Shown here: positions 45,925 through 57,395 of the stretch, piece after piece | Numbering within the stretch: the first letter of the stretch is position 1 | Layout: each line of letters starts with the position of its first letter | Assembly: GCA_030248135.1 (NCBI GenBank) | Contig: JASANC010000765.1 | Location: forward strand, 17,371-81,370 | Reading direction: 5' to 3' | From: Theristus sp. LFF4_11 | Lineage: Eukaryota; Nematoda; Chromadorea; Monhysterida; Xyalidae | DNA length: 64,000 bases | The notes under the pieces: model-generated | What the model saw: the letters and a program-made list of their open reading frames with translations, nothing else | What the model was told of the DNA's origin: nothing | The model's database searches: none | Program-made: the position numbers and the translations under genes

Positions 45925-48900
45925 CTAAGTGTGCGGGTGCACAGCAACATTTGTGGCTGCGACTGCGACTGCGTCACCAGACGGCTCACGCTCTGCCACG
46001 ATGGTCGTCTGCGATGAAGCGGCACTCTCTCGCTCTCTTGCCAGCCGGTCAGCCGCAATCAGCCGCTGTAAGATTCTGCAATGAAAACACAAGCACTACG
46101 ATGAACATCATCATTGCGTCACATCAGACACAACAAGTATCCCCCAAAAGAGCGCCGCGTTTCACCCGCAGAGAGCGGCATTGGCGAGCAGGAGCACAGC
46201 CATCAGCAGAAATGGAAGGCCGGGCAGCGAGTGGCCTGCCGACGACGCCAAACCGTTGAACAGCGGCGCTGCAACGAGCGAGAACACGATCTGCAGCAGA
46301 CCGACCAACGCGAACATTTTGCCTGTGCAAAGAAATAAATGAAAGAAAACAATGCAGGGTGGTGGACGTTGCAACGGACGCAACAGGTGGCCCAAAGACA
46401 CAGCGGGCTTTCGCTGAATGAAACAGTGTGCAGCAGTTGAGTGTGCACCAGTTGAGTGTGCACCTTGTTCATGCGAGTCGACTGCAAGCGACAGCAACGA
46501 GCGTGCGCCGGTGATGATGAAGCGACTGGACGCAAACAGTGCCACCGCTGCAACACAACACTGATCACTGCTTGTCTGGCAGCTGCTTTGCTGCTCAGAG
46601 AGACATGGAACGGCTGAAACAGAAGCAACACAAACTCGAAAACGCCAACGATGAATTCGAGACGAACGCGACAACGCAGTAGCCGGCGATCTTGCCAACA
46701 ATGCCGATCAACATCAACCAACAGTCACCGAGGCCGCCCCAGCGCAGCAACGGGTACATCACCAGAACCTGAGTGAAACTACTAGCAGATAAAAACAACT
46801 GACCTGCACTGAATCATGAAAAATCAAGAAACAGCATGTTGCACTGAAACGAAACAAGCAACAGAGCTCAATAGAGCACAATCGCATACCGCGACGCTGG
46901 TTGTCGCATACGAGAGCCCCTTATAAAAGCCGTAGGTTTTCGTTCGCCAGCCAAGCTGACTGTTGAAGTAGTAGTACATGATGCCGTTGCTGCCTGCAAA
47001 GCACACCAACAACGAGTTTAAAAAAGGTGACTGATAGCGCGAGTGTGACTGCTTTCTGCACATTTGTGTGCAGACTGCAGTGCAAGCGAAGACCAGAAGC
47101 AACGGAGTGCGCACCTGAGAACACGAGGTCCTCGACGCCAATCAACAACAGCAGCAGCACAACGCACAGTCGTCCGTTGTGTGCCCGTCGAGCGAGCACG
47201 ACCGCTGCCAGCTGTGCCAGATATCGCGAGTGTCGCTGCGTCGTGTGCGTGCGTGCCTGCTGCGCACGGTCACTTTGCGAATGCGCCACAAGCAGTTTGC
47301 TGCTGCGTTTCCTGGAGGCAGCACACGGCACACGAAGCATGATGTACAGAAACGAGACTGTGTGCGCACACGACACGCAAACGAACACCCACGTGTAGCC
47401 GAACTCACTGAAACGATATGCTGTGGTGGTGAGTGGGAGTGACACAGAAAAACAACGCACGCCAGCAGTTCATTACAGGTTATGCGATCACTGCTGCGTT
47501 GAGCGTTATTTGCAACTAGTGTGCACACAAGAGCACGGCTTACGCGAGCATGACGCCAGAGAGCACGTATCCGCCGGTGCCGCCGACTGCGATGGCCGCC
47601 TGCATTGCAGCCATACGAACGCTGCGACTGACACGAGAACTGCGCGACAGGTCGCACGCATAGCTGCACCGGAAACAAAACAAAACACACGTCGCTGAGA
47701 CTTATGTTGCCCATACAACAGGGAGACCCGTGAAAGCCGTGCCACCAACTGACGAAACATCCATCGACTACTTGAATCATCGCCTGTCAATTTACGTGCG
47801 GCACAAAAACACGTTTTTTTACTTCCAAATCCGCATAACCACGATGGCCAGAAAGTGTTACGGCAGTGATATTCTATCAAGGAGAAAGAAACCAAAGTGA
47901 ACCGTACGCAAAGCATGTGCTGAACACAGACGCATATCCGCCGGCAGCACCGGTGCACAGGTCAGAGAGCAGCAGCCAGTACACGGACGCACGCAGGCAG
48001 CTCGCTTGCACAATGTCATTCGCAGACTGCAACACCAAGCCCGTGAACGGCACCAACATCGCCAGTTTGCGGCTGTCGTCGGACACTGCAACGAAACACA
48101 TCCTGCTGCTACGTCGATACAGGCTCGAGAGAACAGAAATAACGCAATGAGTCACACGACGCGCACACATTGTTGAAGTCGTCTGCAAAATTCTGTCTCA
48201 AATGCGTAGCGTCAATCAAAATAAAAAAAATCTTCCGAAATCCCAGTCTGAAGACCGTGTCTTCTGTCTTTACAAGTGACAAGCAAACACGCACACTTTC
48301 GCCGACGCACGCGCTGTCATGGGAAGTAAAACCGGTTTTTTTGAAACGACAGTTTTATTTCCGTTTTTTTATAGAAATAATGAACCGGCTTTTACGCTTA
48401 AACTTTTCGGAAATTTTGGTAGTTGAACACTATTGGGCGATGATATCGCAAAATTGCGTTCTGAAAAACTAAAAAAAATAAACCTTGTCCGTGTCACATA
48501 CAATGAACGTGACTTCAAATTGAACTTCACTGTGCTTAAGAATACTAATTTCAACTGTATTTTTTTGATGGGTTCCGAGGGCCAAGTTTTGGAACTGGGT
48601 GCTGGAAAAAACTGGGAAATGAAACGGTGTTATAATCAACGAAGCTGTAGACTGGTTCTCTGCATTTCGGCTTTGGCAACATCAATAATATGCAGAAGAG
48701 GGTATATCATATCATATCATATCATATCATATCAGTGATGTGCCCCTCCTGAACCACAAACTTTAAACGGAAAGCCAGTTTTTGCAGGCAGTTCAAAAAG
48801 CCGGTTCGTTCAGCCTGCCTAGCGGTGTGCACACATGTATGCTCTGGGACCTTCAGACGGGACGGGTACGTTGGCAGCAAGCACACCCATACGAGCACAC

Positions 48901-49183
48901 ACCAACCAACTCCCAAGAGGACGGACATGACGACCATGGGCACGTGCAACAGCACGCTCGACCACACGTTCACCATGTAGGCAGCGTGCTTGAGTGCGAG
49001 GTCGCTGTGCACTGCTGGCGACTGGCAGTACGTGGCGTTGTCGGCGCCGTATGCGGCCACGCAGAGCTTGTCGAGCACGAGCGACTGGAACAACGGGTAA
49101 CGCACGAACGCGCACATCGAGTACAGCAGCACCACCGGCTCGACGCCGATCTGACGTGCGGCACGGCACGGCAGTGACGACAT
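45925..49183 (-). CDS. SLC46-type (proton-coupled folate transporter-like) MFS transporter, 9 exons
   Basis: Exons in transcript order: 49183-48907, 48085-47908, 47663-47544, 47407-47115, 46993-46890, 46768-46636, 46547-46464, 46322-46166, 46075-45925; 498 aa. Family features: VEPVVLLYSMCAFVRYPLFQ at TM1, a first extracellular loop with the sequon NAT and two Cys, VLLGVVSDDSRKLAMLVP between TM2 and TM3, FAYACDLS and VRMAAMQAAIAVGGTGG around TM4-TM5, then a long central loop, and RSLLSLAVDSHEQGKMFALVGLLQ near TM10-TM11, matching SLC46 RxxLSKLVxxxEQG. C-terminal tail polar. Family members move folates or other solutes across plasma or lysosomal membranes; the substrate here cannot be assigned. 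Intron 1 (822 bp) contains a repeat and an ATATC microsatellite. Confidence 0.83.
48320..48630. repeat. Dispersed repeat in SLC46 intron 1
   Basis: Contains aaaccggttttttt, tttccgttttttta and a reverse ccagttttttccagcaccca segment, related to pieces of TDP2 intron 3 (2286-2420). Ends undefined. Confidence 0.35.
48703..48735. repeat. (ATATC)n microsatellite
   Basis: About six to seven uninterrupted copies of the pentamer atatc / tatca, in intron 1 of the SLC46-like gene. Confidence 0.9.
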
Positions 49184-50754
49184 GCTGCTTGGTGCTGTCT
49201 GCGTACACCGGCACATCAATGGGCACCCGCACAGCACACGTACGCTCAAAACATGCGTTGTCATTTGTATCAGAGACACAAACAGGTGCACGCGAAACCT
49301 CAACGACACTTTTTAGTCGATGCACCGAACAAAACGTTGCTATTTTATGCCATAAAACCGTCATCAACAAACAGCAATATTAACACTAATCGAGCAACAA
49401 ATGAAAATTATTAAAACAATTGAAACATTGTTTTTGGAACAACGAACTGAAAATCTGGAATTTACAAAGTTACAATTGAACTTGAAATAATCAAATACAT
49501 TTCCTGCGATGATATCAAATATTTTCGATCGTTTCCATTCACAGATTCAGTATGAAGAGCCTTCAATTTTTAGTTCTTGTTAAAGACTGCAACTCTTTTT
49601 GACCTACAACAACTCTCACGGTAAATACCAGTAAATGTCAACATAACAAGAAAAACTAGGAACATTGAACACTTTTCAATGTTTGAAAAATAAACAAATA
49701 ACACGTAACAACATAAATTATTGACACTCCTCACATGTTCGTCTTGTATGTTGCTTCATAAACAGTAAACACATTGCTGACTGAACCCTCTTTGTTTGCA
49801 GAAAATGTGAAAACAAAAAACAATTCTGAATCAACTTGAAGCTACAAACACCATGGTAACGCATTGGTTTTCCAGATTTTACAAAAAAACGCAAAATAAA
49901 GTTCGCATTATCTGTCGCATGAGACACGCTTCGCAGTCTTGGCGTTTCATGAAAATTGTAACACACAGTTCACATCACGAGCACACCATAAAAACATATC
50001 AGCATAAAAACAACAAAGTAACGATGTAACCAAGCAAAAACGGGAATCAACGGGTTATTAGCGTTCAACACAAATGTCGTGTACCGGTGTAAACACAAGT
50101 TTGTTTTCAGACAAAATGCCATCGCCGAAATCACCATTTAGAAGTACCTCGTACAATAATCTACTTACTCCAGTAGAGACAAGAAAATCGCTAAGAAAAG
50201 TGTCGCAAAGAGGCTGAAAACGACACGGGCAGCATCAACGGGGGAGGGAACACTTCTGCAACCAACAAATAAGAACTTAAGAAATGAACGCTGTCTGCCG
50301 CCAAGCACTGTAATCATGACACAATCTTTGATCGCCCTCTCGTGCTGCCCAACTTACTCACATGATCACACCAAAGAATTCCAAAAAAGATGTATCAAAG
50401 CAACAAAACACAAAGCAAACGTCAGCTAAAATGTTCATATCTGCACAGGAATCCGTAATCCACTGACTGCACGTTAGAACACAAAATCAATAAGGCGACG
50501 ACACAGTTCACGAAGCCAACGATGCTCATTTTCACAAAAAAACTGTGCGAGAGGCGACCACTTTTTACAAAACAAAGCACTGAACCACGCGATTCGAGTG
50601 ACACAGTCGCATGAAAAAAGCTTCGACAAACAAAATAACTAAAAACACAAAAGATGGAGTTTCTGACGCGATACGTGAAAATTCCGTGAAAAATATAGTG
50701 TAACAAACGCAAATCAAAGAAGAGGCAACCAAAAACCCAATAAAAACCAAGAAC
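49184..50754. other. Intergenic between SLC46 and LSM14
   Basis: About 1.57 kb holding the SLC46 promoter and LSM14 3' side. AT-rich; no coding exon chain or repeat family recognised. Confidence 0.5.
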
Positions 50755-53330
50755 TCAATATCGATGTTGCGCATAGGCGTAGTTGTTGTAGTAGTTGCCA
50801 CGACCCATGCCGCCTCTGTTATAGTAGCCACCGCCGCGGTTGTAATTCTGCAATCGCGTAAAAGTGAAAATGGACAGAGCATGTTTCATGTCAAGCGTGC
50901 AACTTTGTTGACATATGAATGTTTAACAATGGAGTACTTGTTACGCACGTGTCCATGGTAGTTGCGTTGGTAGGCACCACCCCTGACGCCCGGCATGCCG
51001 CGTCGCATTTGGTAGACGCGCATCGCCTGTGTGCCGAACGTCTCCGTGTTCATTTGCCGCTCGCGCTTCCAATTCGGCCGATTGTTTTTGCTGCAACAAA
51101 CAGCACAAAACATTGAAGAGAGCTTTTCTGAGGTGATTTGTGTTTGTTTTTTTCTTGTTGTTGGGATTTTTAGGCGATGTTTTTAGCCAGGGCTAACCCA
51201 GAGAGGCGTACAGAACGCCATTGAGTAGGGCGCCCATCGAGTTTTCTCAGTCATTAAGTGCCTATACACCCCTCGGCGGGGCTCGATCCCCCGAGCGCAC
51301 AGACTGTAGTCTAACGCACTACCACCAGGCCTCGAGGGTGACAAAATGACAAATTGTGACGAAATGATCAGGAGAAAATTTGGTTTGAACATGGAAATGG
51401 AGCACAGTAGATAGAAACGTTTTCAATTTTTCGAAGTTTGGAAAAAAATCGAAAGAAAACGAATTTTTTTTCAAACCCCCTCACTCTACCCCCCCCCCCC
51501 CCTCCAGCAAGCGCACCCTTGCTGTCGTTCGAGTGCCTCGCATGAGATGTTGTCAAAGAACGAGCGTCCCCTGTCGTAGCAGGCAGCATCGAGCTCATCA
51601 GCAAGCTCGTCGTCGTGCTCGTCGACCACCTGCGTCTCATTGCCACTGTCGTCCTTGTGTTCGTGCTGCTCCTGCTGCGTCTTCGTCTCCGTCGTGGCCT
51701 CCCCATCTGTCTTTGTCTGCTGCTCGCCCGTCGAAGAATGGCCGTGTTCTTCATCTGTGTTCGTCACACTTTTGTCATCATTCATTCTCGTAAAAACAAC
51801 CAGAAAATTTTCAGAAAATGATTCCTGAACAATCACAATAGATGCAAAACGCAACAACGTGGCGTACCATCGTGAATTTTCGTCTTCGCCTCGAACTCGT
51901 CCTTCAAGTGACTGAGCGTCTCTTGGAATTGCTCGTTGGCCTTCTCGAAATCGTAGTCCGAGTCGAACTTGAGCTGGTGCGCAGCGCCCCTGTGGCCGGC
52001 AGGTGCCCCCGGACGCCCCGCTGCGCCGGCGCCCCGATGCATCGCAGCCGCACGAGCGCCGCCCATCTGCTGGCCACCACGGAACCCCATGGGGCCTGCA
52101 CCCCCGATGATGCCGCCACGACGCATCGCGCCCATTGCTGCGTTGCGGTACGACATTGCTGGCGGCGCACCATTGCCTGCAACGCACACGTGCTGAGAAC
52201 ACGCATGCACACTCGCAGCAATCAGCATTCTTGCTCACTGATGTCGGCAACTGTCCAGTCCATGAAAGATGCTGGCCCACCCAACGTAAAAACAATAATT
52301 GAATCAAAAATCATGACAAAAATCGCTCAAGTGGTGCGTGTGCAGCGCGTTGTCATGCCCGCACAAAAAACAACACCACCCAGTTTGTTGTTCGACTGTG
52401 CATAACTTTTTGCTCCCAATGTACCAGAGTGACTTTGGCCTGAAACTCACCCAACTGATAATGTCGATTATTGTTGTAGCCGGCGTTCGGTGGATACGAG
52501 CCGCGCATGGCTGCACCGCCGCGATGAAACGCCAGAGCACCACGGTGATTCGGTGGGGTACGCGAGCGGAAGCCTGCTGCGGGCCGCGCACGCGCCTGCT
52601 CGGCATGGTGCAACTGCCTCGGACTGGCACTGCGCTGCTGCTGAGCGCGCGGCGTGACGCTGCGTGTCGCTGAAAACACACACCGCGAAATCAGTGCAAT
52701 CGGCGTTGTGTCTGGTGGGCTGACAGAGTGTTTGTGTGGGGCAATGTGCTCCCCAAGCAATACAACGCACATGATGTACTCTGTTGCACAGTGCCAGCGG
52801 CAGCGAGCGTCGGCGACAGCGCTGAACGCCCAGATGGTCGCGGCAGAGCTTGCTGAAAAACACGCCAACTTCAAGTGTGGTCGCTGGAGTTCGCCACGTC
52901 AGCAAAACAACACAGAAACACGCACGTGTGACACAGAGACAATCGCTGGATCATAGGAAAGGCCGGGCACCAATTGTGGCACTGGTTTTGGCGTTTCGCA
53001 AACAATCAGGTCCTTGATGTCGCTCGCTTTGAAGATGATAAACTCGTAGACGTCGTCGCGTGACGGCTGTGGGTGGTCGCATCGTCGATCCTCCGTGCCG
53101 AATGATTTCACTAAACAACATGAACATAACATGACCATGGTTTTGATGTCCAACTAAATATGGACGTGGACGGACGCAGACAACCAACCTTTAGCGAGCG
53201 CGATTGTGGATTCCTTCGTGTTGACCGTATATAATATGCCTTCATATCGAATCTCAGAGTTTGAGATAAGACTAATACGACTGCCGATGTATGGCGTCTG
53301 CTGTTGCTGCGGCCCACCGGGTGCACTCAT
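50755..53330 (-). CDS. LSM14: LSM14/RAP55 family RNA-binding translational regulator, 8 exons
   Basis: P-body/stress-granule protein that represses translation with DDX6-type helicases and promotes decapping (family knowledge). Exons in transcript order: 53330-53189, 53110-52941, 52852-52771, 52669-52451, 52176-51868, 51754-51517, 51090-50949, 50847-50755; 464 aa (human LSM14A 463). Residues ~1-95: divergent LSm domain with [20 protein letters not shown] and VKSFGTEDR. Middle: Ser/Arg/Gln/Gly-rich region. FDF motif: [39 protein letters not shown]. The C-terminus is an RGG/Tyr-Asn tail ending AYAQHRY. Exon 3 donor (gtgcgt versus gtacat) and exon 6 acceptor are chosen by phase. Intron 6 (51091-51516) contains a tRNA-like sequence and a repeat fragment. 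Confidence 0.92.
51190..51350 (-). repeat. tRNA-like, SINE-like sequence in LSM14 intron 6
   Basis: On the minus strand the segment ~51345-51265 has a tRNA A-box-like tggtggtagtgcg, a B-box-like ggatcgagccc inside a CGGGG...CCCCG hairpin, and outer pairing ccctcg/cgaggg. The anticodon arm does not form a 7-base loop, so it is not a functional tRNA gene. A tail follows (51265-51190). Best read as a tRNA-derived short interspersed element or degenerate tRNA. Confidence 0.45.
51365..51500. repeat. Fragment related to the N3 3' end, in LSM14 intron 6
   Basis: aaaatttggtttgaac, an A-rich stretch and tttttcaaaccccctcac recall the terminal part of N3 (11680-11846), then a run of about 16 C (51489-51502). 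Highly diverged. Confidence 0.35.
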
Positions 53331-53593
53331 TCTTGCTGACGTCCGTATATCGATAGGCGTTCAATGGGTTCAACTGAACTGAACATAGCTGTTCCAGAGC
53401 TGGACGGTTGGGGTGGGCGTGGGGGGGGGGCGATATCAGACCCGAGCCCAATTTACCTACAGAACGGTAGACGAAACCGAAAGCCCTACACCTGCGCTAC
53501 AGACGCGACAAAAGCCATTGCCTTCAAAAGCCGAAAACCGTGGACTCGATGAAAGAATTTTTGACCAAAATTGTCCATTTTTGCTCTAAATCA
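53331..53593. other. LSM14 promoter side, boundary of the repeat block
   Basis: Contains a G run at 53419-53432 and about 170 bp of unassigned sequence before the gamma repeat. The LSM14 promoter must lie here or within the repeats. Confidence 0.4.
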
Positions 53594-53990
53594 GTAGCGA
53601 AAGCGGGACTTTGGGTGAGGGGGGGGGGTGTTTGCCAAATTTTAGAGGGGGGGGGGTCAGGTGCCTTCTCGGTGAGGGGGGGGGGGGTGCACGGGCAGCA
53701 AATTTTCCTGAGGGGGGGGGGTGCACTGGCAGAAAAATTTCGTGAGGGGGGGGGGTGCACGGGATCGCACGGGTAATACCAAATTTTTGCCTTAGAAAAA
53801 CACAGAAATTCTTGTAAAATACAGAATATTTTGTGCAAACAAGCTGCTTGTTTGGTCAGAAACAACAAAATCTATGCAGGGACAGACACAAACGTCAAGA
53901 AAAATGCAAAAATTACGCTATTTTTAGAAAAAATTGAGATGAGATTGATCACCGTGAGGGGGGGGGGTGCGATCCCGTCAGTAGCGAAAG
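53594..53990 (+). repeat. Gamma G-run repeat, left (+) arm
   Basis: Starts cagtagcgaaagcgggac and consists of G runs alternating with conserved AT motifs and a unique core (aaacaagctgcttgtttggtcagaa and flanks). The same sequence appears reversed at 59177-59590. Bases 53594-53606 (tcagtagcgaaag) recur at ~53988. Confidence 0.75.
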
Positions 53991-54499
53991 TGCGGGGGGG
54001 GGGTGGGGGGTCCAGCCGAAAATCCTGCCCGTGCACGGGCAGAGATACCCGTGTACCCCCCCTCCCCCCCTTTACCTCGACACGGGTACTAGACTCCCCC
54101 CCAGTACCGTGGGCGGGGGGGGGGGGGGGGGGGGGGGTACACCCCCCAGAGCACCAGAGACCGTCGGGTGGGGGGGGGTGGGGGGGCACCGTGCCACCCC
54201 CCCCCCTAAAACCGGGCACCCCCCACATCTGACCCCCCCCCCTCTAAAATTTGGCCGACACCCCCCCCCCCCACACCCCCCATGAAATTTTGTCTGGCGG
54301 AGACCCCCCCCCCAAAATTTTCTGCACACCCTAAATTTTTTTTCGAAAATCATGATTTTTTGTCGCTTTGCCTACATTACTAAACCAAAGCCAAGTTTAC
54401 AGTGTGTTTTGTTGTTTTAGTTCGGTTTCAATGAAGTCGTTGTAGGTTCCTAATCCTAAGCCCAATCCTAATCCTAATGAAGTCGTTGTGGGTTCCTAA

Positions 54500-55235
54500 T
54501 AGGGTTGTTAAAAAAAACAAAAATCGTCATTTTTGTTTAAAAAAAAAAAAAAAATTTTAAAAAAAAAAAAAATTTAAAAAATCAAAGTTGTGCTAAATCA
54601 ATCAGGGAGTCCGAAGAACCACATATGATATGCAAGCGCCTCCCGAATGACTCCCATATGACGGAAATTTGCAGATTTTGTTTTGGTGACCTCAATTACC
54701 CCTTTTCCAAACCGTCACCATGCCTCTTCTTGTGTTTTGACCTCCAAAAGGTCACTAATTGTCCCCAGCTAAACTAATGCTAAAGTGAAGACAAACATAC
54801 CGCCTTGAAATTCGATCAATTCTTCTGATGGTGTTGCGACGACACGACACGAAGCAGCAAGCAACCAGACAACGTAGCGCTTGCAAACGGAGCAGCGAGC
54901 ACAATCGGACGCTCTGCGAGGCGAATCGTCACCTTATCTGCATCGGAAATGGTAGGCCAAGCTTTGGGACGCTCAAAAACTTCATCGCAGATGTTGTCGT
55001 AGCCTAAAATCAGTCGGTAAAACGGCCCAAAATCGACTGCTAAAGGTTTTACGAGGTATAATCAAAAAAAATTTTTGTTGAACTTTCGAAAAATTTTGCC
55101 AAAATTGAGGTTTTCAGAGCATATTAGAGGAAAATTTTTCGAATTTTTTTTTTAAAAAAAAAATCGGCATTTTTGTTTTTTTTTTAATCACTTTTTTTTT
55201 AAAAAAAAAATTTTCATTTTTGTTTAACAACCCTA
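54500..55235 (+). mobile_element. N1 hAT-like MITE, copy D (736 bp)
   Basis: Complete copy with TAGGGTTGTTAAA termini and exact 8-bp duplication gttcctaa (54492-54499 and 55236-55243). Almost identical to the copy at 57492-58224, so both are recent. Confidence 0.9.
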
Positions 55236-55268
55236 GTTCCTAATCCTAATCCTAATCCTAATCCTAAG

Positions 55269-55834
55269 CAGTACCGTGGGCCCAAAAAAAATTTCGAGGG
55301 GGGGTATGGTACCGTGGGGGGGGGGGGGCCGGCCCAAAAGTGAGGGGGGGGGTCCAACCCAATGTTAACTGGGACCCCCCCCAGGGGGGTACCAATGGGG
55401 GGGGTGCATTTTTTCAAAATTTTCTGGGGGGGGTCCACCCCCCCCCCCCCCCCATGATAATTTTTCGCTTAAATTTTGAAGGAAAAACGCTAAATTTTGC
55501 TGCAAAATCGTTGAAATTACAATGAAGATGGTCAAGTTATCATATATTCAGCTTATTTTTTGGACTTTTTAGACAAAAAATCATGATTTTCGTAACATAA
55601 TTTTGGGTGTGCAGAAAATTTGGGGGGGGGGTGTGGCCGCCACACAAATTTTCATGGGGGGGGGGGGGGGTGTCGGCCAAATTTTCGAGGGGGGGGGGTA
55701 CGGGGGGGGGGGGGTGCCCGGTTTTAGGGGGGGGGGTGGCACGGTGCCCCCCCCCCCCCCCCCCACCCGACGGTCTCGGGTGCTCTGGGGGGGGGGTGTA
55801 CCCCCCCCACCCCCCCCCCCCGCCCACGGTACTG
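55269..55834 (+). mobile_element. N2 G-run hAT-like element, copy 3 (566 bp)
   Basis: CAGTACCGTGGGC termini, exact 8-bp duplication atcctaag (55261-55268 and 55835-55842) inside the TCCTAA repeats. G/C runs up to 16 bases. Confidence 0.88.
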
Positions 55835-56106
55835 ATCCTAAGTGAAGCCTTTTTTACAACGTGAAAGTGCCTTGATTGACAGCTTTGTTGAAGGGGTGAA
55901 ACATTGGGATCAGGGATCAGCTCCAGCTCCGGTTTAGCTTTGTAGTTTTACGTTTTTTGTCTATAAAGTCTATAATATAAGCTGAATATATGATAACTTG
56001 ACCATCTTCATTGTAATTTCAAAGATTTTGCAGCTAAATTTAGCGTTTTTCCTTTAAAATTTAAGCGAAAAAATTTCATGGGGGGGGGTGGGGGGGGGGG
56101 TGGACC

Positions 56107-57210
56107 CCGTAATGCTTCTTTATTCAAAAGCACGCGCACCTCGCATCCGCATGCTCATGCTCATGATCCAATCGCGCGCAATACACGCTCCGCACCCAGT
56201 TACACGCACGCTCTGATCTCCACCGTTTAGGAGCTGCACCAAAACACGAAACATTCACGTTGCAACTTGCAGGACAAGAAGTTCTTTTCAAAGTTGAATC
56301 CAAAATTAAACGGCAGTCGTTTTTAGAACAAAAACGTTGAGAACAAGCACTTTTGCAGACTAAGAAGTGGTCAGGAGAACGGGAACGGACGGGAAGTAAG
56401 GGGTGTAACGTAACGACAAGGAGTGCTTGAAAAGAAACGGAATTTTTTCTGATGCTAGGAATGAAACTGAATGCTTTGGCAAAACGAATCAAGATCAAAC
56501 TTTATTCACCATGACACGACGGCACGAACACGGACAAATGGGAGTGGCCGCCACGGCGTTCTGTACGCCACCAAAAATCACCGTGTTCGCTCGTTCGATT
56601 TCGATGTGTGCCCCGGAGATCTGCGCGATTTGTACACGTTCTTAAAAGTGATTTTTTATTGTTGATCAGATTTTGCTTGGAATGAGGTCGTTTCATTTTT
56701 TCAATCCAGCAACCCGCCGACATCACAAGTCACACACCCTCCAGTGAAACGCTGCGTTCACCCAGCGGTAGCCTGTTTGTCTCAAGTGTCACTGTCGTCC
56801 CATTCCCACCGTCTCGTTCCATCATCATCGTCGTCAGCTCTTTTCACTTTCAATGCCACTTCACCACCCTCACCTAACCCGCTCCCTTCAATTTCATTCA
56901 GTCGTTGTGGGTCTACTTGTCTTGCATCTTGCCTTGTGGTTTCTTCACTTTGTCACGTCGTCGTCGGTTGTTGCTTTTTTTTATTTTTTCATTATTGCCG
57001 TCGTGTTTCACGAGTTTTTCCTTCAAAACTCAAGAAGGCCCCGTTCAATTTCACGTTTCGGTTTTCAAATGCAGTTCAGACAATCTCGACGTTGATTTTT
57101 TGGTTTTTTGCAAATTCCAGACACTTCTAAATTGAGAAAAAAATTATTTTTCAAAAATTTAAATTTGAAGCTTGTTTTATTTTACGCTTTTTGAATAAAG
57201 TAGGCAAACC
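56107..57210. mobile_element. 1.1-kb insertion within N2, unknown type
   Basis: Flanked by the 8-bp direct repeat ggtggacc (56099-56106 and 57211-57218). Subterminal inverted repeats share tttattcaaaa and gc. A 128-codon frame at 56744-57130 is Ser/Phe/Pro rich with no recognisable domain. Could be a further non-autonomous DNA transposon. Confidence 0.55.
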
Positions 57211-57395
57211 GGTGGACCCCCCCCACAGAAAATTTTGAAAAAATGCACCCCCCCCATGGGACCCCCCTGGGGGGGGGGTCCCACGTTACCATAGGTTGGA
57301 CCCCCCCTCACTTTTTGGTCGGCACCCCCCCCCCACGGCACCATACCCCCCCTTCGAAAATTTGTTTGGGCCCACGGTACTGCTCCCCCCCACCC

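Larger units (their letters stand above)
54365..55950. mobile_element. TTAGGA-containing insertion within N2
   Basis: Fills the first gap of the reverse N2 copy, flanked by the direct repeat tttttgtc (54357-54364, repeated at the right junction near 55955). No clear terminal inverted repeat. It carries tandem TTAGGA/TCCTAA hexamers (54444-54476, 55236-55268) into which N1 and another N2 have inserted. Confidence 0.55.
54102..57382 (-). mobile_element. N2 G-run element, reverse copy split in three by later insertions
   Basis: Begins CAGTACCGTGGGC at 54102 and ends with its inverted complement at 57382, bounded by the 8-bp duplication ctcccccc (54094-54101 and 57383-57390). Surviving N2 pieces are 54102-54364, about 55950-56106 and 57211-57382; joined in order they cover one N2 unit. 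The gaps are filled by the insertions at 54365-55950 and 56107-57210. Confidence 0.8.

Noticed and set aside
51250..51345. Functional tRNA gene
   Set aside because: The anticodon arm cannot form a 7-base loop and the T-loop is atypical.
54439..54476. True telomere or chromosome end
   Set aside because: Only a few TTAGGA/TCCTAA units, embedded in and interrupted by transposons.
56744..57130. 128-codon ORF inside the 1.1-kb insertion as a transposase
   Set aside because: Too short, low complexity, no catalytic motif.
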